Below, in pieces: positions 55,449-64,000 of a DNA stretch of 64,000 bases. Source of the DNA: Clostridium beijerinckii (GTDB lineage Bacteria > Bacillota > Clostridia > Clostridiales > Clostridiaceae); contig NZ_CP144906.1 of assembly GCF_036699995.1 (NCBI RefSeq), positions 4,909,001 through 4,973,000 of the forward strand. The letters are read 5' to 3'. Positions within the stretch are counted from its first letter, which is position 1. Each line of letters starts with the position of its first letter. Both the position numbers and the translations under genes were made by a program. The notes under the pieces were generated by a model, which was given only the letters and a program-made list of their open reading frames with translations, made no database searches and was not told the DNA's origin.

Positions 55449-57959
55449 CTATTCGTCTCCCATGCCAATTAAATCAAATCTTTCACAAGAAATTATAATT
55501 TCAAATTCTTTCTTTGCTGGTTTCTTGCATTTTACTAATACTGTTCTGTCTGATAATTCATAGTACCATCCTTGTTCTGCTTTTTCCCAGGATGATTTGT
55601 TTAAGAAACGAGGTATTTGTTCATTGTCTACAGAAACCCAATATGCGCCTTTCTCTTTACTTACTAATTTAATTGTAAGATCAGATATTCCACTTTCATA
55701 ACTTCCTGTTGTCTTGAAAGAAATTTTCTTACGTGCTCCTCCGCTTACATTCATTTCTGTCTTTTCATATATACCTTTTTCAAAATCATTAGTTACACCA
55801 TCATCATTGTAGAAATTAAAGCTTCTTTCTGCTTCTCCTCCGATTAAAATGTCTAATGTCTTCATTTTATCAGTAGTAATATGCTTTACTTCTTCGTTTG
55901 TTATGAAAATTCCATCGCCTCTTAGGAACATAGGAATACTGTTAAGGGTAACTGGAATTTCTATCACATCTCCGCCTTTATATGCAGACATATTGTTATT
56001 CATGTCATACCAAGTACATCCTTCTGGCAAATAAAGTTTTCTTGACTGTGCTCCTTTTTCTAATACATTGGCAACTAGCACCGATGGTCCAAACATAAAT
56101 GTCATATATTGATCATCATAACAATTAATATCATCTTGGAATTCCATGAATAATGGACGCATTATTGATTTACCAGTAGTATGAGCTTCATACATTAAAG
56201 AATATAGATATGGTAACATTCTATAACGCTGACTATATGCATTACGTACAAATTCATTATTTTCTTCATACATCCATGGCTGAGTAACAGTATTATCATT
56301 ATTGGCTGAATTAATGCAGAATCTTGGCTGGAATATACCATTTTGAATCCATCTTAGTAATAGTTCTCCTTCTGGAGCACCTCCTGCAAAGCCCCCGATA
56401 TCACAACCTGTATTTGCTACTCCTGATAGCCCCATTCCAACAATAGTTGCTATATTAAATTTTAATGTACGCCAGTCTGTCAAATTATCTCCTGCCCATG
56501 TTTGTGCATACCTTTGAATACCTGCAAATCCAGCACGGTTTATAATATATGGACGGCGGTTTGGATAAAGTTCAGCTACAGCTTGCTTTCCAACATAAGC
56601 CATTAAATTAGAATGCATTATTTTAAGTTCCGCCATAGTGCCTGGTTTTCCATCAAAATCACATACAGCATTACGATCCTCTATTCCATCATATTCACAG
56701 TTATCATTCCAAACAGTTATAGTTCCTTTACTTAAAATATTTTCCTTAAGTAGCTTCTTCCACGTTTCTCTACCAGATGGCTTAGTAAAATCTACAAATC
56801 TTCCAACACCGCCCCACCAACGGCCATTATAATCTCCCTTTCCATCTGGATTTTTAATAAATACATCATTTTCTTCAAATTCTTTTTTATAAGGATGCTT
56901 AGCTAAAATACCTGGTTTTAAATTTGGTATAACATTAAGGCCCATTTCATTCATTTTTTCCATAAATTCATCTGGATTTGGGAATCTCTTTTTGTTCCAA
57001 TTGAAAATATATCTTAAATTATCTTCTTCTCCAGAAGAATAACCAGATGCTAATTTGAAGTTGTCTATATACATTTTTTCATCAAAATGCTTTTTAATTA
57101 CTTCATATATTTCTTTATCACAATCTTTTTCAAGTTCAGCATAATACATTGTAGAAGCTGTATAACCTAAGCTTTGTTTAGGAGGCATTGCCTGCTTTCC
57201 TGTAAGTTTTGTGTAATTATCTAAGACTTGTTCAACTTTTGGTCCATTAATAAAGAATAGATCAATGTCTCCTCCATCAGCTTGATAATAACTATAACGC
57301 GGCCAGTATCCACTAATTTCATTACCCATATCAAATACTGAATCATACGAATTATGATAGAAAAGTCCAATGGCATGATGATTATTGTTATTTAACTTAA
57401 TATAAAATGGAATATGTTTATATAAAGGATCACCAAATTCAGGATCATGCCCAATTGCATCTTTAGGCGACATACGCATTCTTCTGCCCATTTTATCTAA
57501 CTTGCCAGTCTTTTCACCAAATCCGTAAAAATGATCATTTTGTAAATCAACTTCATTATAATGAGAAATTCTTCCTAGTTGATCACATTCAAAAGCTCTA
57601 TCTGCAAGATCACTATATAACTTTTCTCCATTTAATTTATATATAGAAAAATGTAATGGTGATTTAGCTAGTACTAATTTTAATGTTTTTGTATAAAATA
57701 TAATTTCTTTTTCATTTTCTTCAAAAGGAATATCTAATGCTTCTATTCTTTCACGTTCTTCTGCAAGCAAAGAATCAAAACGATCTTCCCATGCAGTCGT
57801 AACCAATGTATAAGATGCTTCCTCAAACTTTCTATTAAAAGAAGCTCTAACACGTATAATATCATCTGACATAAAAATTATTTTTATATCTGCGGTATCC
57901 CCCTTCACTAAATAACCATTCTGTATTCTATTTATAGACATAAATTCCTTTAATAACAT
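55449..57959 (-). CDS. Glycoside hydrolase family 31 (second paralogue)
   Basis: An 836-aa GH31 enzyme with the same plan as the 829-aa paralogue: N-terminal beta-sandwich, FGEKTGKLDKMGRRMRM, the nucleophile in ITVWNDNCEYDG (about residue 415), acid/base Asp in YAQTWAGDNLTDW, RPLFMEF and a C-terminal beta domain. The stretch after the nucleophile differs (NCEYDGIEDR against NNEYEINNTE), so specificity may differ. No signal peptide. The start at 57959 has AGGAGG seven bases upstream. It lies 182 bases after the GPH transporter; the gap holds IS-related repeats. Confidence 0.92.
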   Translation of the reverse strand: MLLKEFMSINRIQNGYLVKGDTADIKIIFMSDDIIRVRASFNRKFEEASYTLVTTAWEDRFDSLLAEERERIEALDIPFEENEKEIIFYTKTLKLVLAKSPLHFSIYKLNGEKLYSDLADRAFECDQLGRISHYNEVDLQNDHFYGFGEKTGKLDKMGRRMRMSPKDAIGHDPEFGDPLYKHIPFYIKLNNNNHHAIGLFYHNSYDSVFDMGNEISGYWPRYSYYQADGGDIDLFFINGPKVEQVLDNYTKLTGKQAMPPKQSLGYTASTMYYAELEKDCDKEIYEVIKKHFDEKMYIDNFKLASGYSSGEEDNLRYIFNWNKKRFPNPDEFMEKMNEMGLNVIPNLKPGILAKHPYKKEFEENDVFIKNPDGKGDYNGRWWGGVGRFVDFTKPSGRETWKKLLKENILSKGTITVWNDNCEYDGIEDRNAVCDFDGKPGTMAELKIMHSNLMAYVGKQAVAELYPNRRPYIINRAGFAGIQRYAQTWAGDNLTDWRTLKFNIATIVGMGLSGVANTGCDIGGFAGGAPEGELLLRWIQNGIFQPRFCINSANNDNTVTQPWMYEENNEFVRNAYSQRYRMLPYLYSLMYEAHTTGKSIMRPLFMEFQDDINCYDDQYMTFMFGPSVLVANVLEKGAQSRKLYLPEGCTWYDMNNNMSAYKGGDVIEIPVTLNSIPMFLRGDGIFITNEEVKHITTDKMKTLDILIGGEAERSFNFYNDDGVTNDFEKGIYEKTEMNVSGGARKKISFKTTGSYESGISDLTIKLVSKEKGAYWVSVDNEQIPRFLNKSSWEKAEQGWYYELSDRTVLVKCKKPAKKEFEIIISCERFDLIGMGDE

Positions 57960-58000
57960 GTAACTTCCTCCTAAACTACTAATTTATACTTATTAATTTA

Positions 58001-58107
58001 TCAACAACCTATTAAGGCGTAGATTTCCCGTTTATAAACTTGTTATATAGGTTGTTGAATTATGATTTTTTTCAACAACTGTCAAAACTCAATTATTTAA
58101 CAACCTA
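58001..58107. repeat. IS-end-like inverted repeats (MITE candidate)
   Basis: TAGGTTGTTGA at 58048-58058 faces TTAACAACCTA at 58097-58107, and another TCAACAACCTA lies at 58001-58011. The 11-base ends match those of the IS at 49147-50247. The 60-bp core has no coding capacity and can fold on itself. It sits between the symporter and GH31 genes. Confidence 0.7.
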
Positions 58108-58141
58108 TATCTATATAACATTATGAGAGCAGCAAAATAAC

Positions 58142-59671
58142 TTAACTGATACTATTCATTAAATTATCTTGTGTAAGATTCTGTTTCCAAACCTCCTCAT
58201 ATTTGTATCCAGTAAGACTTTCAACAACCTCTTTTGTATTTGAGTCAACATCATCTTTTGAACCACCATTTTTCAAACGTTCAACTTCATCTATTAATAT
58301 CTGATGAGTTTCTTTATTAAGCTTGAAAGTAAATGCAAGTACTAATGATAATGCAAACAAACCAACACATCCAATAAGTAGAACATATCCAATAATCTGT
58401 ACTGTTTGAGGAGATTGAACATCTTGACCTTTAACAAATCCTCCTTCTTGTAACACAACACCGATTAAAAATGTAGCAAGGGCTACAGTGCTCTTTCTAG
58501 TAAAAGTCATAACTGCTGCAAAAAGCCCCTCTCTTCTTTTCATCGAAACAATCTCATCAACATCAGGAATAAATGGGAACACTGTCCAAGGAGTTAGAAC
58601 CGCCAATGATCTAAATGCAAAGTAAACTATAGATATTCCAAGTAAAATGGCAGTCTTAGCTGCAGGATCAGCTAAATAAACTCCATAATAAGCTAGTACA
58701 CTTAATATCATAAATGTATACGTAATCTTATATAATTTAGTAGGTCCAAGCTTTAAAAATAAAATTCCACCTATAATTGTTCCTGGTATGCCAATAATGC
58801 TAAATGAAAGCAAATATGCACCAAAAGATGATGAAACCTTTAAATTATAAACACAGAAAAATAAGAATACGGCATTAAATATATCTCCAGCAGTAAAAGA
58901 TAACAAATAAAGTCCTAAATGTTTCCTAAAACTTTTTAGCTTAAATGTAGATGCATATTCCCCAAGCACTTTTAAGTAATCACTAAAATTTTTCTTTCCT
59001 TTAGATTGAGATGCAGCTAATAATTCTTGCTCCATTGCTGGTGTAATTTCTCTTTCCCAAGTAACTTTATATGTTATAAATATACAAATCGCATACAATA
59101 CTGCAAAAAATAATCCATTATAGAAATATGCATAAGGATTCTTTTGGCCAAAATGTCCAATCAATTGTGCAGGAACAAAAGTCCCTAAGAACTGACCTAA
59201 AGAAGAAATAACTAATCTGCAAGTAGAAATTTTAGTTCTATCAGAGTAGTTAGTTGTCATTTCAGTCGGTAGTGTTTCCCATGGAATTAATACCATGGCT
59301 GCAACTATCTCGAATAATAAATAGCAACTTAAATAAAACCAGTAATTCATTCCTATTGTCCATATTAATACATAAATTGCCATTAATGGCGCTCCAATTA
59401 ATAAAAAGAAACGACGTCTCCCAAATATCTTTCCAAGCTTAGTTTTATAAAAATTATCAGATATACTCCCTATAAAAAGACTGGCAATTGCATCTACAAA
59501 ACGAGCAACCGCAACAATAGATGCCCCTTGTATAGGTGTAAGTCCACAATAAGTTGTATAGAAAAACAATAAGAAAGCTCCAATTATTGTAAAGGCTCCG
59601 CCGCCCATTATATCAACTAATCCATATCCAATACATCTAGGTAAAGTAATCTTTTTATCTTTTATAGACAT
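58142..59671 (-). CDS. GPH-family glycoside/pentoside/hexuronide:cation symporter
   Basis: A 509-aa permease with about twelve membrane segments. The opening GYGLVDIMGGGAFTIIGAFLLFFYTTYCGLTPIQGASI, then ARFVDAIASLFIGSISDNF (the DAI..P/S..G..SD signature of the GPH family), identify it. It imports oligosaccharides or glycosides with Na+ or H+. Its place between uxaC and the GH31 genes suggests a uronate-decorated xylose oligosaccharide or a hexuronide. AAAGAGGTAGATT precedes the ATG. 49 bases separate it from uxaC. Confidence 0.92.
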   Translation of the reverse strand: MSIKDKKITLPRCIGYGLVDIMGGGAFTIIGAFLLFFYTTYCGLTPIQGASIVAVARFVDAIASLFIGSISDNFYKTKLGKIFGRRRFFLLIGAPLMAIYVLIWTIGMNYWFYLSCYLLFEIVAAMVLIPWETLPTEMTTNYSDRTKISTCRLVISSLGQFLGTFVPAQLIGHFGQKNPYAYFYNGLFFAVLYAICIFITYKVTWEREITPAMEQELLAASQSKGKKNFSDYLKVLGEYASTFKLKSFRKHLGLYLLSFTAGDIFNAVFLFFCVYNLKVSSSFGAYLLSFSIIGIPGTIIGGILFLKLGPTKLYKITYTFMILSVLAYYGVYLADPAAKTAILLGISIVYFAFRSLAVLTPWTVFPFIPDVDEIVSMKRREGLFAAVMTFTRKSTVALATFLIGVVLQEGGFVKGQDVQSPQTVQIIGYVLLIGCVGLFALSLVLAFTFKLNKETHQILIDEVERLKNGGSKDDVDSNTKEVVESLTGYKYEEVWKQNLTQDNLMNSIS

Positions 59672-59720
59672 ATAATCTACCTCTTTCTTTAATTAATATT
59701 TTTAATTACAAGTCTTCTAT

Positions 59721-61133
59721 CTAAATATTGAAATATTCCTTTGCATTGTTGTAGCATATACCTTCAACAACTGTTTTTAGCAATTTAATATTTCCTGGTA
59801 CTTCACCATTTTCTACCCATTCTCCGATTAAATTGCATGCAATTCTTCTAAAATACTCATGTCTTGTATATGATAAGAAGCTTCTAGAATCCGTTAACAT
59901 TCCAACAAAACGGCCCAATAATCCAAGATTTGCTAATGCTTTCATTTGTTCAATCATTCCATCTTTATTATCATTAAACCACCAAGCTGCACCGAATTGA
60001 ATTTTTCCTGGAATTCCCTCACCTTGAAAATTTCCTGTCATAGCTCCAAGAACATAATTATCCTTTGGATTCAGCGTATATAAAATTGTTTTAGGAAGGG
60101 AATTCTCCTTATCTACAGAATCTAAAAGTCTAGACAATGGGTACGCTATACTCTCATCATTAATTGAATCAAATCCTGTATTAGGGCCTATTTTTTCGAA
60201 CATTCTGTTATTATTATTCCTTAGCGCAGCTATATGAAGCTGCATAGCCCATCCAAGTTCATGATAAAGTTTAAATACATGTGTTAATGTATAAGTTTTA
60301 TACTTCTTTTCTTCATCAATGCTTACTACTTCTCCATTTAAGGCTTTAGCAAATATAGCTGAAGCATCTTCTTTTGATGCTTCTGCATAAACTACTGTAC
60401 CATCTATGCCATGGTCTGCTATCCTACATCCAATCGAATGAAAAAACCTTACTCTTGAGTCGAATGCATTTAGAAATTCATCATAATTACTTATAGTGAT
60501 CTCCGATATTTCTTCTAATTTTTTTACCCATGAAACAAAACCATCTAAGTTTATTTCTATTCCTTTATCTGGTCTGAAAGTTGGTAAAACATTTACATTA
60601 AAACTCTCGTCTTCCTTAAGCTTAATGTGATATTCTAGAGTATCAGTAGGATCATCAGTTGTACATATAGTTTCAACCTTTGACTTTGTAATTAAATCTC
60701 TTGCTCTAAATCCTTCTCCACTCAATAATTCATTTGCTTTTTTCCAAATTGCTGGAGCAGTGTCTTCATCAAGAGGTTCATATATTCCAAAAAACCTTTG
60801 AAGTTCTAAGTGAGTCCAATGATAAAGAGGATTTCCTATAGACATAGGTATAGTTTTTGACCAGGCTATGAATTTATCATAATCACTACCATCCCCTGTA
60901 ATATATTTTTCATCAATACCATTACATCTCATTGCTCTCCATTTGTAGTGATCCCCGTACAACCATGCTTCAGTTATGTTATTAAATTTTTTATTTTCAT
61001 ATATCTCCTTAGGATCAATATGACAATGATAATCGATAATAGGCATATTCTTTGCATAATTATGATATAACTCTATAGCTGTTTTATTAGATAATAAGAA
61101 ATTTTCATCCATAAATTTCTTCAAATTCATCAT
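59721..61133 (-). CDS. uxaC: Glucuronate isomerase
   Basis: Isomerises D-glucuronate to D-fructuronate, and D-galacturonate to D-tagaturonate. The 470-aa length and motifs fit UxaC: PIIDYHCHIDPKEIYENKKFNNITEAW (metal-binding HxH near residue 39), TTDDPTDTLEYH, HGIDGTVVYAE, GWAMQLHIAALRNNN, MLTDSRSFLSYTRHEYFRR. Two adjacent ATG codons (61133 and 61130) follow AGTAGG; the second has better spacing but both are possible. Together with uxuB and uxuA it forms the complete glucuronate route to KDG. First gene after a 360-bp promoter region. Confidence 0.95.
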   Translation of the reverse strand: MMNLKKFMDENFLLSNKTAIELYHNYAKNMPIIDYHCHIDPKEIYENKKFNNITEAWLYGDHYKWRAMRCNGIDEKYITGDGSDYDKFIAWSKTIPMSIGNPLYHWTHLELQRFFGIYEPLDEDTAPAIWKKANELLSGEGFRARDLITKSKVETICTTDDPTDTLEYHIKLKEDESFNVNVLPTFRPDKGIEINLDGFVSWVKKLEEISEITISNYDEFLNAFDSRVRFFHSIGCRIADHGIDGTVVYAEASKEDASAIFAKALNGEVVSIDEEKKYKTYTLTHVFKLYHELGWAMQLHIAALRNNNNRMFEKIGPNTGFDSINDESIAYPLSRLLDSVDKENSLPKTILYTLNPKDNYVLGAMTGNFQGEGIPGKIQFGAAWWFNDNKDGMIEQMKALANLGLLGRFVGMLTDSRSFLSYTRHEYFRRIACNLIGEWVENGEVPGNIKLLKTVVEGICYNNAKEYFNI

Positions 61134-61291
61134 CCTACTTTCAAATAAAAGTTTAATATTTGTAAAGTATTGAATGGATTTTCTTTAACGGTACACACTC
61201 TACTAATTAGAGTACATTATCGTAATCTTTATATATCCAACACCCTACTATAACGTTTTCTTTTACACTAATCTTTGTAAATTTTCATTAC

Positions 61292-61340
61292 TTAGATTAT
61301 GTTCCCAACTCTAATATTTCTTTAAATCTTCATAATCTAA
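61292..61340. promoter_or_regulatory. Inverted repeat upstream of uxaC, possible operator
   Basis: TTAGATTATG (61292-61301) and CATAATCTAA (61331-61340) are exact complements 29 bases apart. Their position in the uxaC promoter region suggests paired operator half-sites or a hairpin. No regulator gene is adjacent. Confidence 0.4.
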
Positions 61341-61398
61341 GCAAGATTGTTAGTTAGTACAATTTGTGTTATAATGTATTTCTTAATAATTTTCTTAG

Positions 61399-61461
61399 CA
61401 TTTTTATCATTCTTTGTTTATATTATTTGGCAGAATATAATAAACTGGAATGATAAAAATG
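61399..61461. terminator. Long hairpin after uxuB
   Basis: CATTTTTATCATTC (61399-61412) pairs perfectly with 61448-61461, and the loop carries a second inverted repeat (GTTTATATTAT against AATATAATAAAC). It lies 33 bases after the uxuB stop. The T-run is on the plus-strand side, so on the minus strand it may only slow or partly stop transcription into uxaC. Confidence 0.5.
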
Positions 61462-61493
61462 TTATTTTTTACATATCTTAATTTCACCATAAA

Positions 61494-63107
61494 CTATCTG
61501 CATTCTAAATACTTTTCTAAAGTTGCTCTAACAGCACCAGTTCCAGAAATCATTTCATTGAAATAACCTTCAATTTTTTCTCCTAATCCTATAAAATAAA
61601 GATCTACACCAAAAATTTCTTCATTCATTAGTATTGGTTTTAGAGTATCTCCTAATTGTTCTGTAGTACTTAATTTTATATTAGCTACATATTTCTTTAG
61701 TTCGTCTAATAATGGATCTGGACTTAATTCCATTGCATTACCATCATCAGCTATTCCCATTAAATATCTGCACCAACCTGCAATAACAAGTGGAATATAT
61801 TTAAGGTTTTTAGGATCTAAATCTACTCTATCTCTGTAAGCCTTGATTGTCTCTCCAAATCTTATACCAACCTTTTGAGATGTATCTGATGCAATCCTTT
61901 GAGGAGTATCTGGTATATATGGGTTCGGAAGTCTAACTTCTAGTACTTCTTTGATAAAATCTTCAGGCTTTAATATTCCATGATCAACAACAACTGGCAT
62001 TCCTTCGTCGTACCCAATCTTTTCTACTAGTTTCTTTAGAGTTTGGTCTTTCATTTCGTCTGCAATTAAATTATATCCAAGTAAACATCCAAAGACTGCT
62101 AAAGAAGTGTGTAGAGGATTTAAACAAGTACAAACTTTCATTTTTTCAACTCTCTCGACTGTTTCTCTGTTTGTTAAAAATACTCCAGCCTCTTCTAATG
62201 CCATTCGTCCATTTGGGAAATCATCTTCTATAACAAGATATTGAGGTCCTTCTGCATTTACAAAAGGTGCAATATAAGTATTCTTATTAGTACATATAAT
62301 CTCAGTACTGTCAAAGCCGTTTTCTCCTAAAGTATCTTTAACACTTTGAGATGGTCTAGGCGTAATTTTATCTATCATACTCCAAGGGAACGATACCTTT
62401 TTATCATCATTGATATATTGTAAAAAGCCTTTATCAACTAATCCATTTTCAGTCCATTTCTTTGCTATTGTTTCCATTGCATCATGAAGCTTTTCACCAT
62501 TTTTTGAACAATTGTCCATACTTACAAAAGCTATTGGAAGTTGTCCATTCTTATATCTCACATATGCTAAGGAAGTAGCTTTAGCAATAATACTTACAGG
62601 ATGTTCTAATCCATCTGTTATATCCTCTTTGGATAGATTTTTTACACTATAACCTTTTTCAGTTATCGTAAAACTTGCTATTTGTAATGCTGGATTTGAA
62701 AATATATCTTTCAATATATTCCAATCTTCTTCTCTTGAATAGTCACAAGCTAGGCTTTCTCCTATGCTTCCTACAACTTTTTTCTCCAAGCTTCCATCTG
62801 GTTTCATAATTACTAACAAACTTAAATCATCATGAGGCGCATAAATTTTATCTATTATTTCATAGTCATATCCTTCTACAGCAACAATACCTCCAGTTAC
62901 TTTTTTATTGTTTAAAAGTTCTTGTTGCAGCATTGCTATAAATCCTCTAAATATATTTCCTGCTCCAAAGTGCACCCAAGTAGGATTTTCCTTAGTTGAA
63001 GCTGACATCTTATCATGATCGAACTTTGGAAGTTCTATTCCAGCATTTTCCCATAACTCTCTGTTTTTAATACTTTCTTTGCTTAGTATTAATTTGGCAT
63101 TACTCAT
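61494..63107 (-). CDS. uxuB: Fructuronate reductase (mannonate oxidoreductase)
   Basis: Reduces D-fructuronate to D-mannonate with NADH. The 537-aa product belongs to the mannitol dehydrogenase family: VHFGAGNIFRGFIAMLQQ (Rossmann, residues about 45-62), SMDNCSKNGEKLH, PWSMIDKITPRPS, the catalytic region KMKVCTCLNPLHTSLAVFGCLLGY with Lys/Asn/His, and WCRYLMG. Tagaturonate reductase (UxaB) is an alternative, but uxuA next to it favours UxuB. The ATG at 63107 has AGAGG upstream at good spacing; a GTG 12 bases further out overlaps it. 122 bases follow uxuA. Confidence 0.92.
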   Translation of the reverse strand: MSNAKLILSKESIKNRELWENAGIELPKFDHDKMSASTKENPTWVHFGAGNIFRGFIAMLQQELLNNKKVTGGIVAVEGYDYEIIDKIYAPHDDLSLLVIMKPDGSLEKKVVGSIGESLACDYSREEDWNILKDIFSNPALQIASFTITEKGYSVKNLSKEDITDGLEHPVSIIAKATSLAYVRYKNGQLPIAFVSMDNCSKNGEKLHDAMETIAKKWTENGLVDKGFLQYINDDKKVSFPWSMIDKITPRPSQSVKDTLGENGFDSTEIICTNKNTYIAPFVNAEGPQYLVIEDDFPNGRMALEEAGVFLTNRETVERVEKMKVCTCLNPLHTSLAVFGCLLGYNLIADEMKDQTLKKLVEKIGYDEGMPVVVDHGILKPEDFIKEVLEVRLPNPYIPDTPQRIASDTSQKVGIRFGETIKAYRDRVDLDPKNLKYIPLVIAGWCRYLMGIADDGNAMELSPDPLLDELKKYVANIKLSTTEQLGDTLKPILMNEEIFGVDLYFIGLGEKIEGYFNEMISGTGAVRATLEKYLECR

Positions 63108-63229
63108 TCCTATTTTCACCTCTTAAAAACTATTATTAATGGCATTACAAATTTTAATTATCTTTTATATATTAGGATTAATAAATCTAAGCTTTTCTTG
63201 CAATATCCAATTTTGTTTATTCCTAAACA

Positions 63230-64000
63230 TTATTTATTTCTTTGTAATGTATCCCAAATTCCCCATAAATACATAATTCCAAGTGCTCTATCATAAAGTC
63301 CATAACCTGGTCTACACTGCTCATTCCAGATATGTCTTCCATGATCTGGCCTTACATATCCTGTAAACCCAACTTCGTGATAAGCTTTCACTATATCACA
63401 TATATCTAATGAGCCATCACAAGTTCTATGAGATGTTTCAATAAAATCACCATTTTCATAAATCTTTACATTTCTAATATGAGCAAAGGCAATTCTGTTT
63501 CCAAATTCTCTTATCATTGCTGGCACATCGTTATTAGGATTTGAACCTATAGCACCACTACAAAGAGTAAGGCAGTTATATGGACTATCAACAAGCTGTA
63601 ATAATCTTGCTAAGTCGTTTCTACTTTTAACTATTCTTGGTAAACCAAATATTGACCAAGGTGGATCATCCGGATGAACTGCCATCTTAATATCATTGAT
63701 TTCAGCTACAGGAATAATTTGCTCTAAGAAATATTTCAAATTACTCCATAAATCTTCTTCTGTAACATTTTTATATGCTTCAAAAAGTTGTGTCAGATTC
63801 TTTAATCTTTCTGGCTCCCAACCTGGCATTGTAAGATCTGGATTTGATGCTATCTTGTTAACCAACTCCATTGGATCTATATCTGTAATCCTTGCTTTTT
63901 CATAGAAAAGAGCTGTTGAACCATCTTCTGTTTTTTTATACAAGTCAGTTCTCAACCAATCGAATACCGGCATAAAGTTATAGCAAATTACTTTTACGCC
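63230..64000 (-). CDS. uxuA: Mannonate dehydratase, C-terminal part
   Basis: Dehydrates D-mannonate to 2-keto-3-deoxygluconate. The frame is open to the right edge, so about 256 residues of the usual 350 are visible and the N-terminus lies outside the window. The methionine at 63973 is internal: residues before it (GVKVICYNF) continue in frame into [14 protein letters not shown], the family signature. Other landmarks are [43 protein letters not shown] and [28 protein letters not shown], with metal-binding Cys and His residues. Confidence 0.96.
   Translation of the reverse strand, partial: GVKVICYNFMPVFDWLRTDLYKKTEDGSTALFYEKARITDIDPMELVNKIASNPDLTMPGWEPERLKNLTQLFEAYKNVTEEDLWSNLKYFLEQIIPVAEINDIKMAVHPDDPPWSIFGLPRIVKSRNDLARLLQLVDSPYNCLTLCSGAIGSNPNNDVPAMIREFGNRIAFAHIRNVKIYENGDFIETSHRTCDGSLDICDIVKAYHEVGFTGYVRPDHGRHIWNEQCRPGYGLYDRALGIMYLWGIWDTLQRNK

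Overview
The window looks like chromosome from a spore-forming, saccharolytic Clostridium of the butyric/solventogenic group (C. beijerinckii-like). The evidence is very AT-rich DNA with strong GGAGG-type ribosome binding sites, a butyrate kinase, the spore protein Tlp, four CotF-type coat genes, and many PTS and glycoside-use genes. Genus is fairly safe; species is inference. Both ends cut a gene: an unrecognised minus-strand protein at the left edge and mannonate dehydratase (uxuA) at the right edge.

Layout. 1-4.1 kb: a partial unknown protein, butyrate kinase without its usual ptb partner, tlp, and two tandem pairs of small spore coat genes, one carrying a pure (AAT)15 tract. 4.15-6.1 kb: an IS1634-type insertion sequence with 18-bp inverted repeats. 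6.2-10.7 kb: tyrS, an AlbA_2/Schlafen-type regulator, a GAF-GGDEF diguanylate cyclase and a 52-aa membrane protein. 10.8-28.1 kb: a surface-polysaccharide locus with galU, a WbpB/WlbA-like dehydrogenase, a phosphoglycosyl transferase, four glycosyltransferases, wecB, an O-antigen ligase/polymerase-like protein, a long UDP-GlcNAc 4,6-dehydratase (FlaA1/PglF type), LicD, and a secreted protein joining cell-wall-binding repeats to a ComEC-like metallo-beta-lactamase domain.

28.2-39.5 kb: two paralogous lactose/cellobiose-family PTS cassettes (IIA-IIB-IIC), a LevR-type sigma-54 activator divergent from the second, an RpiR regulator and a GH1 6-phospho-beta-glucosidase. Both cassettes have a good -24/-12 promoter and share upstream AGTGTTT motifs, so one activator probably drives both. 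39.8-48.8 kb: transketolase, then a tight operon lacI - TIM-barrel isomerase - KdgK-like kinase - hxlA - hxlB - transaldolase, and an ACS-family MFS transporter. lacI and the transporter carry nearly identical promoter/operator modules. This looks like uptake of a sugar or sugar acid feeding the pentose-phosphate pool; the substrate is unknown.

49.1-50.25 kb: a second IS whose transposase has a frameshift. 50.3-64 kb: a HAD phosphatase, then two GH31 enzymes, an alpha/beta hydrolase, a GPH-family symporter, uxaC, uxuB and uxuA, consistent with use of uronate-containing xylose oligosaccharides from plant cell walls.

The intergenic DNA is unusually rich in long palindromic repeats: a dispersed family with three copies (23.3, 42.3 and 55.2 kb), a short element sharing the ends of the 49-kb IS (58.0 kb), a 257-bp palindromic block upstream of wecB, a three-unit tandem repeat at 15.25-15.6 kb and a hairpin-bounded block at 26.0 kb. 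No rRNA, tRNA, CRISPR array or phage module was recognised.
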